This document shows, piece after piece, positions 16,054-23,922 of a DNA stretch of 34,388 nucleotides. Every line of letters starts with the position of its first letter. The first letter of the stretch is position 1. Origin of the DNA: Actinomycetota bacterium (GTDB lineage Bacteria; Actinomycetota; Thermoleophilia; Gaiellales; F1-60-MAGs149); assembly GCA_009885805.1 (NCBI GenBank), contig VFJZ01000056.1, positions 1 to 34,388 of the forward strand, given 5' to 3'. Under the pieces are notes generated by a model. That model saw only the letters and a program-made list of their open reading frames with translations. It had not been told where the DNA came from and made no database searches. The position numbers and the translations under genes were made by a program.

Positions 16054-17378
16054 TCGGTCACCTCGTCGTGCCAGCCGTCGCTGTCGTGGCCGGGGTTCGC
16101 CGCGGCGGCCTTGGCGATCTCGTGGCGCTTCAGTCCGACGAAGGCCCGGACGAACTCGGGGTCGAGCGCCGTCCGCAGGGCCTCGTCGGCCTCGAACGCG
16201 GCGAGCGACTCGGTCAGCGTGCGCGGCAGGAGCGGGAGATCATCGCGGCGGTAGGCGTTGGTCTGGAGCGGTGGCGGCGGGTCGAGCTTGCGCGCGATGC
16301 CGTCGAGCATCGAAATCAGCACCCCCGCGAACGCGAGGTACGGGTTCGAGGCGGCCGAGCCGAGACGGTTCTCGATGTGGGTCGCATCGCCGCGTCCGGC
16401 CTTGACGCGGATCGCTACCGACCGGTTCTCGAAGCCCCACGTCACGCTCGCTGGCGCGTACGTGTCCTTGCGGTAGCGCTTGGCGCAATTGACCGTCGGA
16501 CCGAGGAAGGCGTTCAGCGCAGCAGCGTGGTCGAGCAGGCCGCCGATCGCCCACGAGAACTCCGGCGTCAGTTCCTCCTGCGCGTCGTTCCAGAAGATGT
16601 TGCGGACACCGTCGAACAGGCTCACGTGCAGGTGGCTGCTCGACCCGCTCGCAGCGATGAAGGGCTTCGTCATGAAGCTGGCGAGCAGGCCGTGCTGGAC
16701 GGCGATCTCCTTCGCGTAGGTCTTGTAGGTGAAGTTGTCGTCGCCGACCGCGAGGCCGTCCACGGGCGAGAACGTCAGCTCGTACTGGGTCGGGCCCCAC
16801 TCCTGGTTCAGGGTGCGTGGCCGCAGGCCGAGTGCCTGCAGGTGGCGGACGATCTCCGGCAGCACCGCCACGCGCTGGTTCGTCAACGTCGTGGTGATGT
16901 CGGTGCCGCCGAACAACGGCTGTCGGGTGTCCGCGCCGAGAAGGTAGAACTCGTACTCGGCCTGCATCCGCGCGGTCAGGCCGAGCGCCGCGGCGCGCTC
17001 GACCTGGCGTTGCAGCACACGGCGCGGGCTCGCCTCGACCGGCCGCCCGTCGGCGTACTCCATGTCGCAGATCACGCGCGCCTGGCCCGCAACGTGCGGC
17101 AGCACGCGGAACGTCGCCAGGTCCGGCCGCATCACGAGGTCGGCGAACGTCAGGTCCTCGCCGAAGCCGGTCCCGGTCGCGACGAAGCACTCGTGGTCCC
17201 AGCAGTAGATGTCGCTGACCAGCGCGAGGCCGTCGTCGACGAAGCCCCAGAAGTGGTCGGCGGTGACGGTCTTGCCGCGAGATACGCCGTTCAGGTCGGG
17301 CGTCTCGAACCGGACCAACTCGATCTCGTGGTCGCGCAGCAGGCGCTCGATGGTCTCGTGGTCGGGGTGGTCGCTCAT
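16020..17378 (-). CDS. glutamine-synthetase-like gamma-glutamyl ligase (GS type I-related, PuuA-like)
   Basis: A 452-aa ligase of the glutamine synthetase superfamily. The active site is complete: EYEF at 141-144, NQEWGPTQYE at 191-200, HLHVSLF at 249-255 (ATP/Glu contacts), AIRVKAGRGDATHIENR at 322-338. The N-terminal beta-grasp region (RFETPDLNGVSRGKTV) resembles the gamma-glutamylpolyamine synthetase and GlnA3/GlnA4 relatives rather than housekeeping GlnA, and the adenylylation-site loop of GlnA is not evident. Such enzymes join glutamate to amines using ATP. The ATG at 17378 overlaps the DapA-family gene as ATGA. The longer frame to 17501 is rejected because the upstream gene occupies it. 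The amine substrate is unknown; its place among a lyase, an epimerase and a GMC enzyme suggests an aminated sugar or amino alcohol. Confidence 0.88.
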   Translation of the reverse strand: MSDHPDHETIERLLRDHEIELVRFETPDLNGVSRGKTVTADHFWGFVDDGLALVSDIYCWDHECFVATGTGFGEDLTFADLVMRPDLATFRVLPHVAGQARVICDMEYADGRPVEASPRRVLQRQVERAAALGLTARMQAEYEFYLLGADTRQPLFGGTDITTTLTNQRVAVLPEIVRHLQALGLRPRTLNQEWGPTQYELTFSPVDGLAVGDDNFTYKTYAKEIAVQHGLLASFMTKPFIAASGSSSHLHVSLFDGVRNIFWNDAQEELTPEFSWAIGGLLDHAAALNAFLGPTVNCAKRYRKDTYAPASVTWGFENRSVAIRVKAGRGDATHIENRLGSAASNPYLAFAGVLISMLDGIARKLDPPPPLQTNAYRRDDLPLLPRTLTESLAAFEADEALRTALDPEFVRAFVGLKRHEIAKAAAANPGHDSDGWHDEVTEWERGQFLFLA

Positions 17379-18418
17379 GCCAGCCAGCGGTCGATGTTCT
17401 CGGCGACGAAGGCATCGTCGGCGAGTTCCGGGTAGAGCCGGTAGACGCGGTCGATCGCCGCCGACTGCCCGGGGCTGAGGTCCTCGCCGGGATCGAGGCA
17501 CCAGCGGCCGGCGAGCAGTCCCTGCCGGCGCAACACCTCGTGGCAGCCGGCGATGACGCCGCGGAAGTCGTTGGCGACGTCGAAGAAGGCGGCATTGCAG
17601 TCGGTGACGGCACTGTCGAGGGCGAGCAGGTCGACGGGGGCGGCGTCCTGGCTGCGAACGGCGCGGCAGCGTTCAAGGATCTCGACGGCCGTCCGCGTCC
17701 AGACTGACCAGTGCCCGAGCAGCCCGCCGACGAAGCGGGCCTCGCCCGCCGCCGTGCGGAACGGCACCGTCAGGTCGAGCACGATGTGGTCGTCGTTGCC
17801 CGTGTAGAGGGAGATCCGCTCCTGCGCGCCCGCGGCGGCGACGCCGTGGACGACGTCCAGCGTGCGGTAGCGGTTGAACGGCGCGACCTTGATCCCGATC
17901 ACGTTCTCGATCGCGGCGAAGCGCTCCCAGAACGCCCGTGAGAGCACGACGCCGCCCACCGCGGGCTGCAGGTAGAACCCGATCACCGGAAGTTCGTCGG
18001 CGATGGCGCGACAGTGGCCCAGCATTTCATCCTCGCTGGCGTCGCCGAACGCGGCCAGGCTGACGAGGGCGGCGTGGTAGCCGAGGTCGCGGGCGGTGCA
18101 CGCCTCCATGAGCGCCTGATCGGTGCGACCGGCGACGCCGGCGACGAGGAAGATCGGCCGCGTGGCCCACGACTGAACCGTCTCGGCTGCCAACTCGAGG
18201 ACCGGGCGGTAGAGCCCGACGTCGCGGATCGCGAACTGCGTGGTGTGGACGCCGACGGCGAGCCCGCCCGCGCCGGCGTCGAGGTAGTAGCGGGTGAGGG
18301 CGCGTTGGCGCCGCTCGTCCAGGTCGCGGGCGGCGTCAAGGGCGAGCGGGTGCGCGGGGATGACCGTGCCGGAGCGGAACGTCGCCAGTGTCTCGACGGG
18401 AATGTCCGTGAAGCGCAT
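17375..18418 (-). CDS. DapA-family (dihydrodipicolinate synthase-like) lyase
   Basis: A 347-aa class I aldolase-type TIM barrel. The Schiff-base lysine is Lys177 in VIGIKVAPFNRY and the phenol partner is Tyr149 in VIGFYLQP. Their spacing of 28 residues equals that of classic DapA (Tyr133/Lys161). The GTTGE loop of DapA is replaced by GVHTTQF (56-62). The protein is about 50 residues longer than DapA, with a helical C-terminal extension. Members of this superfamily split or form keto-acids such as 2-keto-3-deoxy sugars, N-acetylneuraminate or hydroxy-oxo acids; the altered loop argues against lysine biosynthesis. It overlaps its upstream neighbour by one base (TGATG) and its downstream neighbour by four, and is central to the operon. 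Confidence 0.86.
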   Translation of the reverse strand: MRFTDIPVETLATFRSGTVIPAHPLALDAARDLDERRQRALTRYYLDAGAGGLAVGVHTTQFAIRDVGLYRPVLELAAETVQSWATRPIFLVAGVAGRTDQALMEACTARDLGYHAALVSLAAFGDASEDEMLGHCRAIADELPVIGFYLQPAVGGVVLSRAFWERFAAIENVIGIKVAPFNRYRTLDVVHGVAAAGAQERISLYTGNDDHIVLDLTVPFRTAAGEARFVGGLLGHWSVWTRTAVEILERCRAVRSQDAAPVDLLALDSAVTDCNAAFFDVANDFRGVIAGCHEVLRRQGLLAGRWCLDPGEDLSPGQSAAIDRVYRLYPELADDAFVAENIDRWLA

Positions 18419-19251
18419 CAGCCGAGCTCCGGTCCGGCGATCGCGTGGATCAGTGCCGGCGTACCGGAGATTGCGTCCCGGTCGAGAGCCATCCGCACGT
18501 ATGGCCGCTCGGGCACGAACCCGCGACCGGCGAGGTGTGCGGCGACGGCAGCCGCCTCCTCAGGGACGTCGACGACGGCGGCGCCGGCGATGCCGTCGAG
18601 TCCTCGTGCGAGGAGTGACAGCGCCATCGCCTCGTTGCGGGCCACGAGTGGCCCGAGCTGGGTGGCGGTGCGCCCGGCCCGTGACAGCAGGTAGCCAGCG
18701 CCGGAGGGCGCGATCACCGCGACGGGCGCGGGGCGGCCGGCCAGGTCGTCGAGGATGGCGGCCCGATCAGCGCCGAACGCCTCGGTGTCGAGGTCGCGGA
18801 CGCGGTCGGTGATCGCCGGTGCCGGCGCGCCCGCGAATCGCCCGCCGCAGCTGCCGCGCCAGCGGACGAGGTTCCCGACAGGCCTGAAACCCATCCGGCC
18901 GTACACCTCCGCCCCGGCGGGCGTCGCGTCGAGGACGGGGACGATGCCGGCGGCCGTCAGTGCGGTCGTCGCCCGCTCCACCAGTCGGGTCGCCAGCCCG
19001 CGCCGACGGTACGGTCCGTTGACGAGGACCATGCTCACCCAGCCGAACGCGGGCCGGTAGGGGAGGACGATCGCCGTCGCAACAAGGCGATCGCCGTCCC
19101 GCGCTGCGAAGCCCGTGCCGAGGCGGAGCATGAGTCGCCAGTCCGCCGCGACCTGGTTCCAGCCGGCCTCCGCGGAGAGAGCCAGAGCCGCATCGAGGTC
19201 GTCCACGCCGAGTGCGCCGATCGGGACGGCGGCCGTGTCAGAACGAGCCAT
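18418..19251 (-). CDS. two-domain GNAT acetyltransferase
   Basis: A 277-aa protein. The N-terminal GNAT domain (about 8-135) contains WVSMVLVNGPYRRRGLATRLV with the acetyl-CoA loop RRRGLA, and ends GAEVYGRMGFRPV. The C-terminal part (about 145-270) resembles the YitH/Acetyltransf_18 domain found in many two-domain GNATs (RVRDLDTEAFGADRAAIL, GPLVARNEAMALSLLARGL). The ATG at 19251 follows GAGGT and overlaps the epimerase gene by 14 bases; the stop and next start share a base. Within a catabolic operon it may acetylate an amino intermediate or protect against a toxic amine. The substrate is not known. Confidence 0.87.
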   Translation of the reverse strand: MARSDTAAVPIGALGVDDLDAALALSAEAGWNQVAADWRLMLRLGTGFAARDGDRLVATAIVLPYRPAFGWVSMVLVNGPYRRRGLATRLVERATTALTAAGIVPVLDATPAGAEVYGRMGFRPVGNLVRWRGSCGGRFAGAPAPAITDRVRDLDTEAFGADRAAILDDLAGRPAPVAVIAPSGAGYLLSRAGRTATQLGPLVARNEAMALSLLARGLDGIAGAAVVDVPEEAAAVAAHLAGRGFVPERPYVRMALDRDAISGTPALIHAIAGPELG

Positions 19252-20275
19252 CGCGGACCTCGAAGCCGGTCGGCTTGGCGAGTGTCGGCATGCGCCGCGC
19301 GAGCCAGTCCGCCTGCCAGGCGATCAGCGTCGCGACCGATACGGTCGGTGGCCCGAACCGCTCCAGCGCGCGACTGGCATCGCTCAGCAGCGCCGTCGGC
19401 GCCTCCTCGCCGGTGATGATCGCGCGGGTGCCGAAATGCTCCGCGAAGGCGTGGGCGGCCGCCCGCACCGACGTCGTCTCGGGGCCCGTCACGTTGAGCG
19501 GTTCCGTCGGGGTCGTGCAGTGCCGCAGGCAGCGCAGCGCGACGGCATTGGCGTCGCCCTGCCAGATGACGTTGACGTGGCCCATCGTCACGTCGATCGG
19601 CTCGCCATCGCGCACCCTGCGCCCGATGTCGTGGAGCACCCCGTAGCGCAGATCGATCGCGTAGTTGAGTCGGTAGATGAGGCCCGGCGTGCCGCGGGTC
19701 TCGGAGTACCAGCGGAGCACCCGCTCCCGGCCGATGCAGCTGGCGGCGTAGTCTCCGGGCGCCGGCAGGAGCGGCTCGTCCTCGGTCGCGCCGCCGGCGG
19801 CAACCGGGAGGAACGGGTAGACGTTGCCGGTGGAGAAGGCCACGATCCGGCTCTCCGCCATCGCCTCGGCGACGAACACCGGCAGGATGGTGTTCGTCGC
19901 CCATGTGTGCGACGGTGCGTCGCTGGTGCCGAACTTGTGGCCGGCCATCAGGATCACATTGGGCACGCGCGGGAGGCGGGCGATCGCGGCACGGTCGAGC
20001 AGGTCGGCGCGAATCGGCTCGACGCCGTGCGTCTCGAGGGCTGCTGCAACCGCGGGATCGCTGAAGCGAGCAACGGCGATGATGCGACGATCGGGAGCCG
20101 CCCGGCGCGCCATCCTCGCGAGTGTCGGTCCCATCTTGCCGCCGACGCCGAGCAGCATGATGTCGCCGTCCACGGCCGCCAGGTCGGCCACGACCGCCGC
20201 CGTGGGTCGCGACAGCAGCTCTTCGAGATCGTCGACCGTGCGCGGGGCGGAGCGGCTCGTCTCGGCGGTCGCCAT
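19238..20275 (-). CDS. NAD-dependent epimerase/dehydratase-like (atypical extended SDR)
   Basis: A 345-aa extended short-chain dehydrogenase. The Rossmann motif is LLGVGGKMGPTLA (41-53). Catalytic Ser lies in VAFSTGNVYPF near 148, and Tyr176 is in GDYAASCIGRERVL. The usual YxxxK lysine is replaced by Cys180, with Arg183 nearby. The substrate region contains LIYRLNYAIDLRYGVLHDI and GHVNVIWQGDANAVALR. The family normally oxidises or epimerises nucleotide sugars or free sugar acids using bound NAD. It is the first gene of the six-gene operon; a -10 box lies nine bases before its ATG and no ribosome-binding site is visible. The N-terminal 30 residues before the Rossmann fold are longer than usual. 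Confidence 0.86.
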   Translation of the reverse strand: MATAETSRSAPRTVDDLEELLSRPTAAVVADLAAVDGDIMLLGVGGKMGPTLARMARRAAPDRRIIAVARFSDPAVAAALETHGVEPIRADLLDRAAIARLPRVPNVILMAGHKFGTSDAPSHTWATNTILPVFVAEAMAESRIVAFSTGNVYPFLPVAAGGATEDEPLLPAPGDYAASCIGRERVLRWYSETRGTPGLIYRLNYAIDLRYGVLHDIGRRVRDGEPIDVTMGHVNVIWQGDANAVALRCLRHCTTPTEPLNVTGPETTSVRAAAHAFAEHFGTRAIITGEEAPTALLSDASRALERFGPPTVSVATLIAWQADWLARRMPTLAKPTGFEVRDGSF

Positions 20276-20284
20276 CGGCTGCCG

Positions 20285-20290
20285 AGTCTA
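20285..20290 (-). promoter_or_regulatory. -10 box TAGACT for the six-gene operon
   Basis: On the minus strand TAGACT ends nine bases before the ATG of the SDR gene. It fits TAnnnT, and no Shine-Dalgarno sequence lies between. It would give a leaderless or very short leader for the whole operon. A -35 match is not evident. Confidence 0.35.
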
Positions 20291-20387
20291 TCGAACGACG
20301 CAGGCACCCGGATCGGCGCATCGCTCGCTGTGCAAGGCTGCGGGCGGTGGGACGGCGGGCGTCCCTTCTTCACCGAACGGTGGGAGT

Positions 20388-20567
20388 ATGACCGAGCTGG
20401 ATGGGCCGGCCCGATCGCTGGCCAGTGCGATGCACCACCTGCACGGGGCCGACCACGAGCTGCGGATGTGCCTGACCCTGTTGCGGCAGGAGGGCCGGGA
20501 CGTGCCTGAGACGATCGACGAGGCGCTCGGTCTGCTGGCTGACGCGATCACGACGCTCGAGTCGTAA
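20388..20567 (+). CDS. unknown 59-aa helical protein
   Basis: A short gene beginning MTELDGPARSLASAMHHLHG. The ATG at 20388 is preceded by GGTGGGAG, close but plausible as a ribosome-binding site. The protein reads as two amphipathic helices (SLASAMHHLHGADHELRMCL and DEALGLLADAITTLES), with no membrane segment or Cys pair. I do not recognise a family. It is oriented away from the six-gene operon, ending 46 bases before a strong hairpin shared with the convergent creatininase gene. Confidence 0.5.
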   Translation: MTELDGPARSLASAMHHLHGADHELRMCLTLLRQEGRDVPETIDEALGLLADAITTLES

Positions 20568-20612
20568 GCGGCGCCGCGGTCGTTCCGCCGAGTCGTTCGC
20601 GCCGCTGGACCG

Positions 20613-20643
20613 TGAAAGAAAGGGATCAGATCCCGCTCTTTCA
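20613..20643. terminator. hairpin between convergent genes
   Basis: TGAAAG (20613-20618) pairs with CTTTCA (20638-20643), and inside it GGGATC pairs with GATCCC; a 3-base internal loop separates the two stems. The position between the stops of the 59-aa gene and the creatininase gene fits a bidirectional terminator. There is only a weak T/A tract. Confidence 0.5.
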
Positions 20644-20654
20644 GGGTCGAACCA

Positions 20655-21416
20655 CTAACGGATCGGCTCGTCCTGCGGGTCGTAGACGAGCCCGCGCTGC
20701 TCGAAGCGCTGCATGTACGGGATCATGTAGTCGAGCACGGCGGCGACGATCTTCTCGCCCTTCTCGACGGTGCCTCGCCTGGGGGCGCCGGACGCGCCGT
20801 AGGCGGTGATCTCCTCGAAGAGCCAGATCTCCTTCACGAACGGGTCGACGGTCGGGACCTGGCCGCGCGCCTCGGCCATGTTCATGAGTTCCGGAAAGAG
20901 CGTCAGGCCGAGCGACGTCTCGACCTCGCCCGCGTGGCCCCAGCCGCTCCAGACCTCGAACGTGTCCTTCGGCAGCATCTGGTTCAGGATCACCCACCAG
21001 TCGATCGCGGCGATGCTCATCTCGGGATGCGCGATCTTGATGTCGCGGGCCCCGATCTCGGCCGACGGGATGTTGCCGTCGTGGCCGTTCAGGAGCAGCA
21101 CCCGTTCGATCCCCCAGTGGTGGAGCGACTCGAGCACGTCGCGGATGATCCTGATGTGCGTGTCGGCGCTGACCGTCACGCACATCGGCTTGTGCCGGTA
21201 GTGCCCGCTCATGCCGAGATAGTTCGGCGGCAGCACGACAGTCTGCTCGAGCTGCTCGGCGATCCGCACTGCGAGCGCATGCGAGGCGATCGCGTCGGTG
21301 CCGAACGGCATGTGGTCGCCGTGGCTTTCACATGATCCGATGGGGACGATCGCGGCCTTGAAGCCCGCCGCTTCGAACTCCTTCGTGGTCAGCTCCTCAA
21401 GCTGTACGCGCTTCAT
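20655..21416 (-). CDS. creatininase-family amidohydrolase
   Basis: A 253-aa metal-dependent amidase. The family signature is complete: PIGSCESHGDHMPFGTD at about 25-41 (Glu30, His32, Asp41 as metal ligands), LLLNGHDGN near 108-116, and SGWGHAGEVETS with the third-ligand Glu. The ATG at 21416 follows AGGAGAGG; the longer open frame to 21503 is not needed. Known members hydrolyse creatinine, or open lactam/amide rings as in mycofactocin MftE, riboflavin (ArfB) and 3-dehydro-scyllo-inosose type reactions; no mycofactocin or flavin genes are near. It is divergent from an isochorismatase-fold amidase across a 142-bp gap, so the two may share control. The substrate is not determined. Confidence 0.9.
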   Translation of the reverse strand: MKRVQLEELTTKEFEAAGFKAAIVPIGSCESHGDHMPFGTDAIASHALAVRIAEQLEQTVVLPPNYLGMSGHYRHKPMCVTVSADTHIRIIRDVLESLHHWGIERVLLLNGHDGNIPSAEIGARDIKIAHPEMSIAAIDWWVILNQMLPKDTFEVWSGWGHAGEVETSLGLTLFPELMNMAEARGQVPTVDPFVKEIWLFEEITAYGASGAPRRGTVEKGEKIVAAVLDYMIPYMQRFEQRGLVYDPQDEPIR

Positions 21417-21510
21417 CGCGCCCTCTCCTGTCGGCTGGGGCTGGAGGGTAGGCGATCGTCCGACGTACCGCCGGTTTGGAACTGGCGAGCGACCGAACGA
21501 CATCAGGCGC

Positions 21511-21516
21511 TAGGAT
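21511..21516 (+). promoter_or_regulatory. -10 box TAGGAT in the divergent creatininase/amidase region
   Basis: TAGGAT lies in the 142-bp region (21417-21558) between the two divergent genes and points toward the amidase. A transcript from it would have a leader of about 40 bases. No clear -35 or operator is visible apart from AT-poor spacer; the call is weak. Confidence 0.25.
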
Positions 21517-21558
21517 CGGCGCATCGACGGCCCCCCCGTACCGCGCGTCGCCTCGGCG

Positions 21559-22185
21559 GTGCCTATGATCGAACGGCTCGAGGCGCCGGCACTCGTCGTC
21601 GTCGACATGCAGAACGACTTCGTGCGCGCGGGGGCGCCGCTCGAGGTGGCCGAAGCGCGGGCGACGATCGCCGCCCAGCGTCGCCTGCTGGCCGCCTTCC
21701 GCGCCCGCGGCCTGCCGGTCGTCTTCACGCGGTTCCTGTCCCTCGAGACCGACAACCTCCTCTGGCGATGGTCGCCGGAGTGTCACCCCGCAACGCGTGC
21801 CTGCTGGCCGGATCACGTTCGCGCGTACAGCGACGCACCTACACCGCTCCGGTGCGCCGACGTCATCGACGAACTTGCGCCCGCGCCCGGCGAGGAGGTG
21901 ATCGACAAGCTCGGGTACGGCGCCTTTCACGGCACCGACCTCGACGAGCGTCTGCGCGCTCGCGGCGTCCGTTCGCTCGTGGTGACCGGCACGGTGACCC
22001 AGATCTGCGTCGAGGAGGCCGCGCGCGAGGCATTCCATCATGGGTACGCGACGACCATCGTGTCGGATGCCGTCTCGAGCTTCGCGCCGGACCTGCACGT
22101 CGCGACGCTGCGCAACTTCGCGATGAAGTTCGGCTGGGTCGCCGCGGCCCACGAGGTGATCGCGGCGCTCGGCCGCCCTGCTTGA
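21559..22185 (+). CDS. isochorismatase-fold cysteine hydrolase
   Basis: A hydrolase of about 208 aa, complete triad: Asp in ALVVVDMQNDF, Lys in EEVIDKLGYGAFHGTDL, Cys in TGTVTQICVEEAAREAF. The compact size and the single ICVE nucleophile motif match nicotinamidase/biuret/carbamoyl-hydrolase relatives. The GTG at 21559 and ATG at 21565 are both usable. It lies 58 bases before the YhfX-like gene in the same direction and diverges from the creatininase gene. The creatinine route through N-methylhydantoin ends with N-carbamoylsarcosine amidohydrolase, a member of this fold, so a ring-opening plus amide-cleaving pair is plausible; this is inference. Confidence 0.88.
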   Translation: MPMIERLEAPALVVVDMQNDFVRAGAPLEVAEARATIAAQRRLLAAFRARGLPVVFTRFLSLETDNLLWRWSPECHPATRACWPDHVRAYSDAPTPLRCADVIDELAPAPGEEVIDKLGYGAFHGTDLDERLRARGVRSLVVTGTVTQICVEEAAREAFHHGYATTIVSDAVSSFAPDLHVATLRNFAMKFGWVAAAHEVIAALGRPA

Positions 22186-22243
22186 CAGCCCTCGCGGCGT
22201 CTGGTACGACGGCAGCAGGCGCGGGGACGACGAGGAGGACGGC

Positions 22244-23512
22244 ATGCTGTTCGACCGGATCGAGCGACAGAATCCGAACCTGCTGGACGCGGCGTTCTCG
22301 TTGCACCAGTCGGGTGCGATCCCCGCGGCGACGCACGTCCTCGACCTGGACGCGATAACCGGGAACACGCGGCTGATGGCTGCCGAGGCGAAGCGGCTCG
22401 GCCTGCGGGCGTACGCGATGACGAAGCAGGATGGCCACAACCCGTACGTCGGCGCGATCGCCCTCGAGCAGGGGTTCGACGGCATCGTCGCGGTCGAGGC
22501 GATCCAGGCGCACGTCGTCCACCGCTACGGGCAGCGACTCGGCCACGTCGGGCACCTGTCGAACATCCCGCGCGGCCAGGTCGAGCAGGTGCTGTCCTAC
22601 TCGCCCGACGCCGTCACCGTCCATACGGTCGCCGCCGCCCGGCACCTGTCGGACGCGGCGCGGGCCATCGGGCGCGTCCAGGACGTGTACGTCCGCGTGA
22701 ACCGCCTCGACGACGCGCACTACGCCGGCATGGTCGGTGGCTGGACGATCGACGAGTGCGTCGAGGCGATCCGGCCGATCCTGGCGCTGCCGGGCGTCCG
22801 TCTGGCCGGGCTGACCACGCATCCCGTGATCGCCTACAGCGACAGCCCTGCGGCCGAGGCGGTGCCGGTCGACGGGTTCTTCACGATGCTCCACGCGAAG
22901 GAGTTGCTTGAGGCCGCCTACGGGATCTCGGGCCTGCGCGTGAATTGCGCGGCGAACTGCAACACGCGCACGTTCTCGACCCTCGCCTCGCACGGCGCGA
23001 CGGACATGGAGCCCGGTGGGGCGATCGCAGGCTCGACGTTCTTCCCGGATCTACTCGAGGTCCCCGCCCAGGTGTACGTCAGCGAGGTGATGCACGAGTG
23101 GGACGGCCAGGTCTACACGCTCGGCGGCGGTCTGTCGTTCATCTTCTCGCCGGATGACCGCAAGCCGCTGTGCATGGTCGGCGCGAGTGTCGATGAGGCT
23201 CGTGGCCGGTTCATGGAGCTGACCGAGCGTGGCGTGATCGACTACTTCGGCGTCAACACCCCGCCCCCCGGGCCGCGGCCGCGGGTCGGCGACACTGCCG
23301 TCTACGCGATCGAGGGCCCGCAGATCTACGTGACGCGCTGCTATGTCGCCGCGGTGACGGGGATCGCCGCCGGCACCCCGGTCGTCGCGGGCCTGTTCGA
23401 CTGCGCGACGAACGAGCTCGACGATCGGTTCCAGCCCGTCGGGATCGAGGAGACACGTCGTCGCGTCTCGGCCCTGGTGGCGGATCGTTACGCCGCGCAG
23501 GCCGTGGTGTGA
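22244..23512 (+). CDS. YhfX-like PLP-dependent alanine-racemase-fold enzyme
   Basis: A 422-aa fold-type III PLP enzyme. The PLP lysine is Lys61 in AYAMTKQDGHNPYVG. The barrel continues with GIVAVEAIQA, YVRVNRLDD, LAGLTTHPVIAY and RVNCAANCNTRTF, ending in a beta domain with GGGLSFIFSPDD and GPQIYVTRCYV. The TKQxGxNP motif and length point to the YhfX subgroup rather than true alanine racemase. The YhfX function is unsettled, perhaps amino acid racemisation or deamination in the yhf cluster. The ATG at 22244 follows GAGGAGGAC. It probably forms an operon with the upstream amidase. Confidence 0.82.
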   Translation: MLFDRIERQNPNLLDAAFSLHQSGAIPAATHVLDLDAITGNTRLMAAEAKRLGLRAYAMTKQDGHNPYVGAIALEQGFDGIVAVEAIQAHVVHRYGQRLGHVGHLSNIPRGQVEQVLSYSPDAVTVHTVAAARHLSDAARAIGRVQDVYVRVNRLDDAHYAGMVGGWTIDECVEAIRPILALPGVRLAGLTTHPVIAYSDSPAAEAVPVDGFFTMLHAKELLEAAYGISGLRVNCAANCNTRTFSTLASHGATDMEPGGAIAGSTFFPDLLEVPAQVYVSEVMHEWDGQVYTLGGGLSFIFSPDDRKPLCMVGASVDEARGRFMELTERGVIDYFGVNTPPPGPRPRVGDTAVYAIEGPQIYVTRCYVAAVTGIAAGTPVVAGLFDCATNELDDRFQPVGIEETRRRVSALVADRYAAQAVV

Positions 23513-23556
23513 TCCGGGCCCTCGATCCCGGCCGGCTGACGTGAAGCCGAGATCCA

Positions 23557-23916
23557 TCAGACCGGTCTGACCCCGTCTGCCCTCGTGCGGAACGGCCGCG
23601 TCATCTCGGCGGCGAGCCCCAGCGCGGCCCCGCCCACGACGATCCCGATGAAGATCCTCGGCACCCCGCCGTCGACGCCGAGCATCATGAGCCCGACGAT
23701 CATCGTCGAGATGCGGACGATGACGGCTGCCGCACCGTGCATCACGCCCCCGGCGACGGCGAGGATCGTCAGCATCAGGTAGGCGGCGATCGCCGGGCCG
23801 CGCCATTCGAGCTCGATGGTCGCCGCCAACGCCGTACCGATGACGACGATGTGGAACATCCTCGAGAGTCGTCCGAGACCATCGGCGAGGCTCTGCCTTG
23901 TGTAGCGCGCGGCCAC
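23557..23916 (-). CDS. small four-helix membrane protein, unknown
   Basis: A 119-aa protein with about four hydrophobic segments: FHIVVIGTALAATI (near 22-35), AAYLMLTILAVAGGVMH, AVIVRISTMIVGLMML, and FIGIVVGGAALGLAA. Short charged ends face the cytosol (N-terminus MAARYTRQSLADGLGRLSR). The GTG at 23916 is used; the internal ATG at 23859 is a possible shorter start. No family is recognised. Its stop codon lies at the edge of a 12-bp palindrome CAGACCGGTCTG (23558-23569), which may end the convergent transcripts from the YhfX-like gene and this one. It follows the secreted protease gene by six bases and so may be its downstream operon partner. Confidence 0.6.
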   Translation of the reverse strand: MAARYTRQSLADGLGRLSRMFHIVVIGTALAATIELEWRGPAIAAYLMLTILAVAGGVMHGAAAVIVRISTMIVGLMMLGVDGGVPRIFIGIVVGGAALGLAAEMTRPFRTRADGVRPV

Positions 23917-23922
23917 TGTCCA

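Noticed and set aside
164-20658. Shared 12-mer GTCGAACCACTA at 164-175 and 20647-20658, both near ends of leftward genes
   Set aside because: A 12-base match is expected by chance many times in a window this size, and the flanks do not match.
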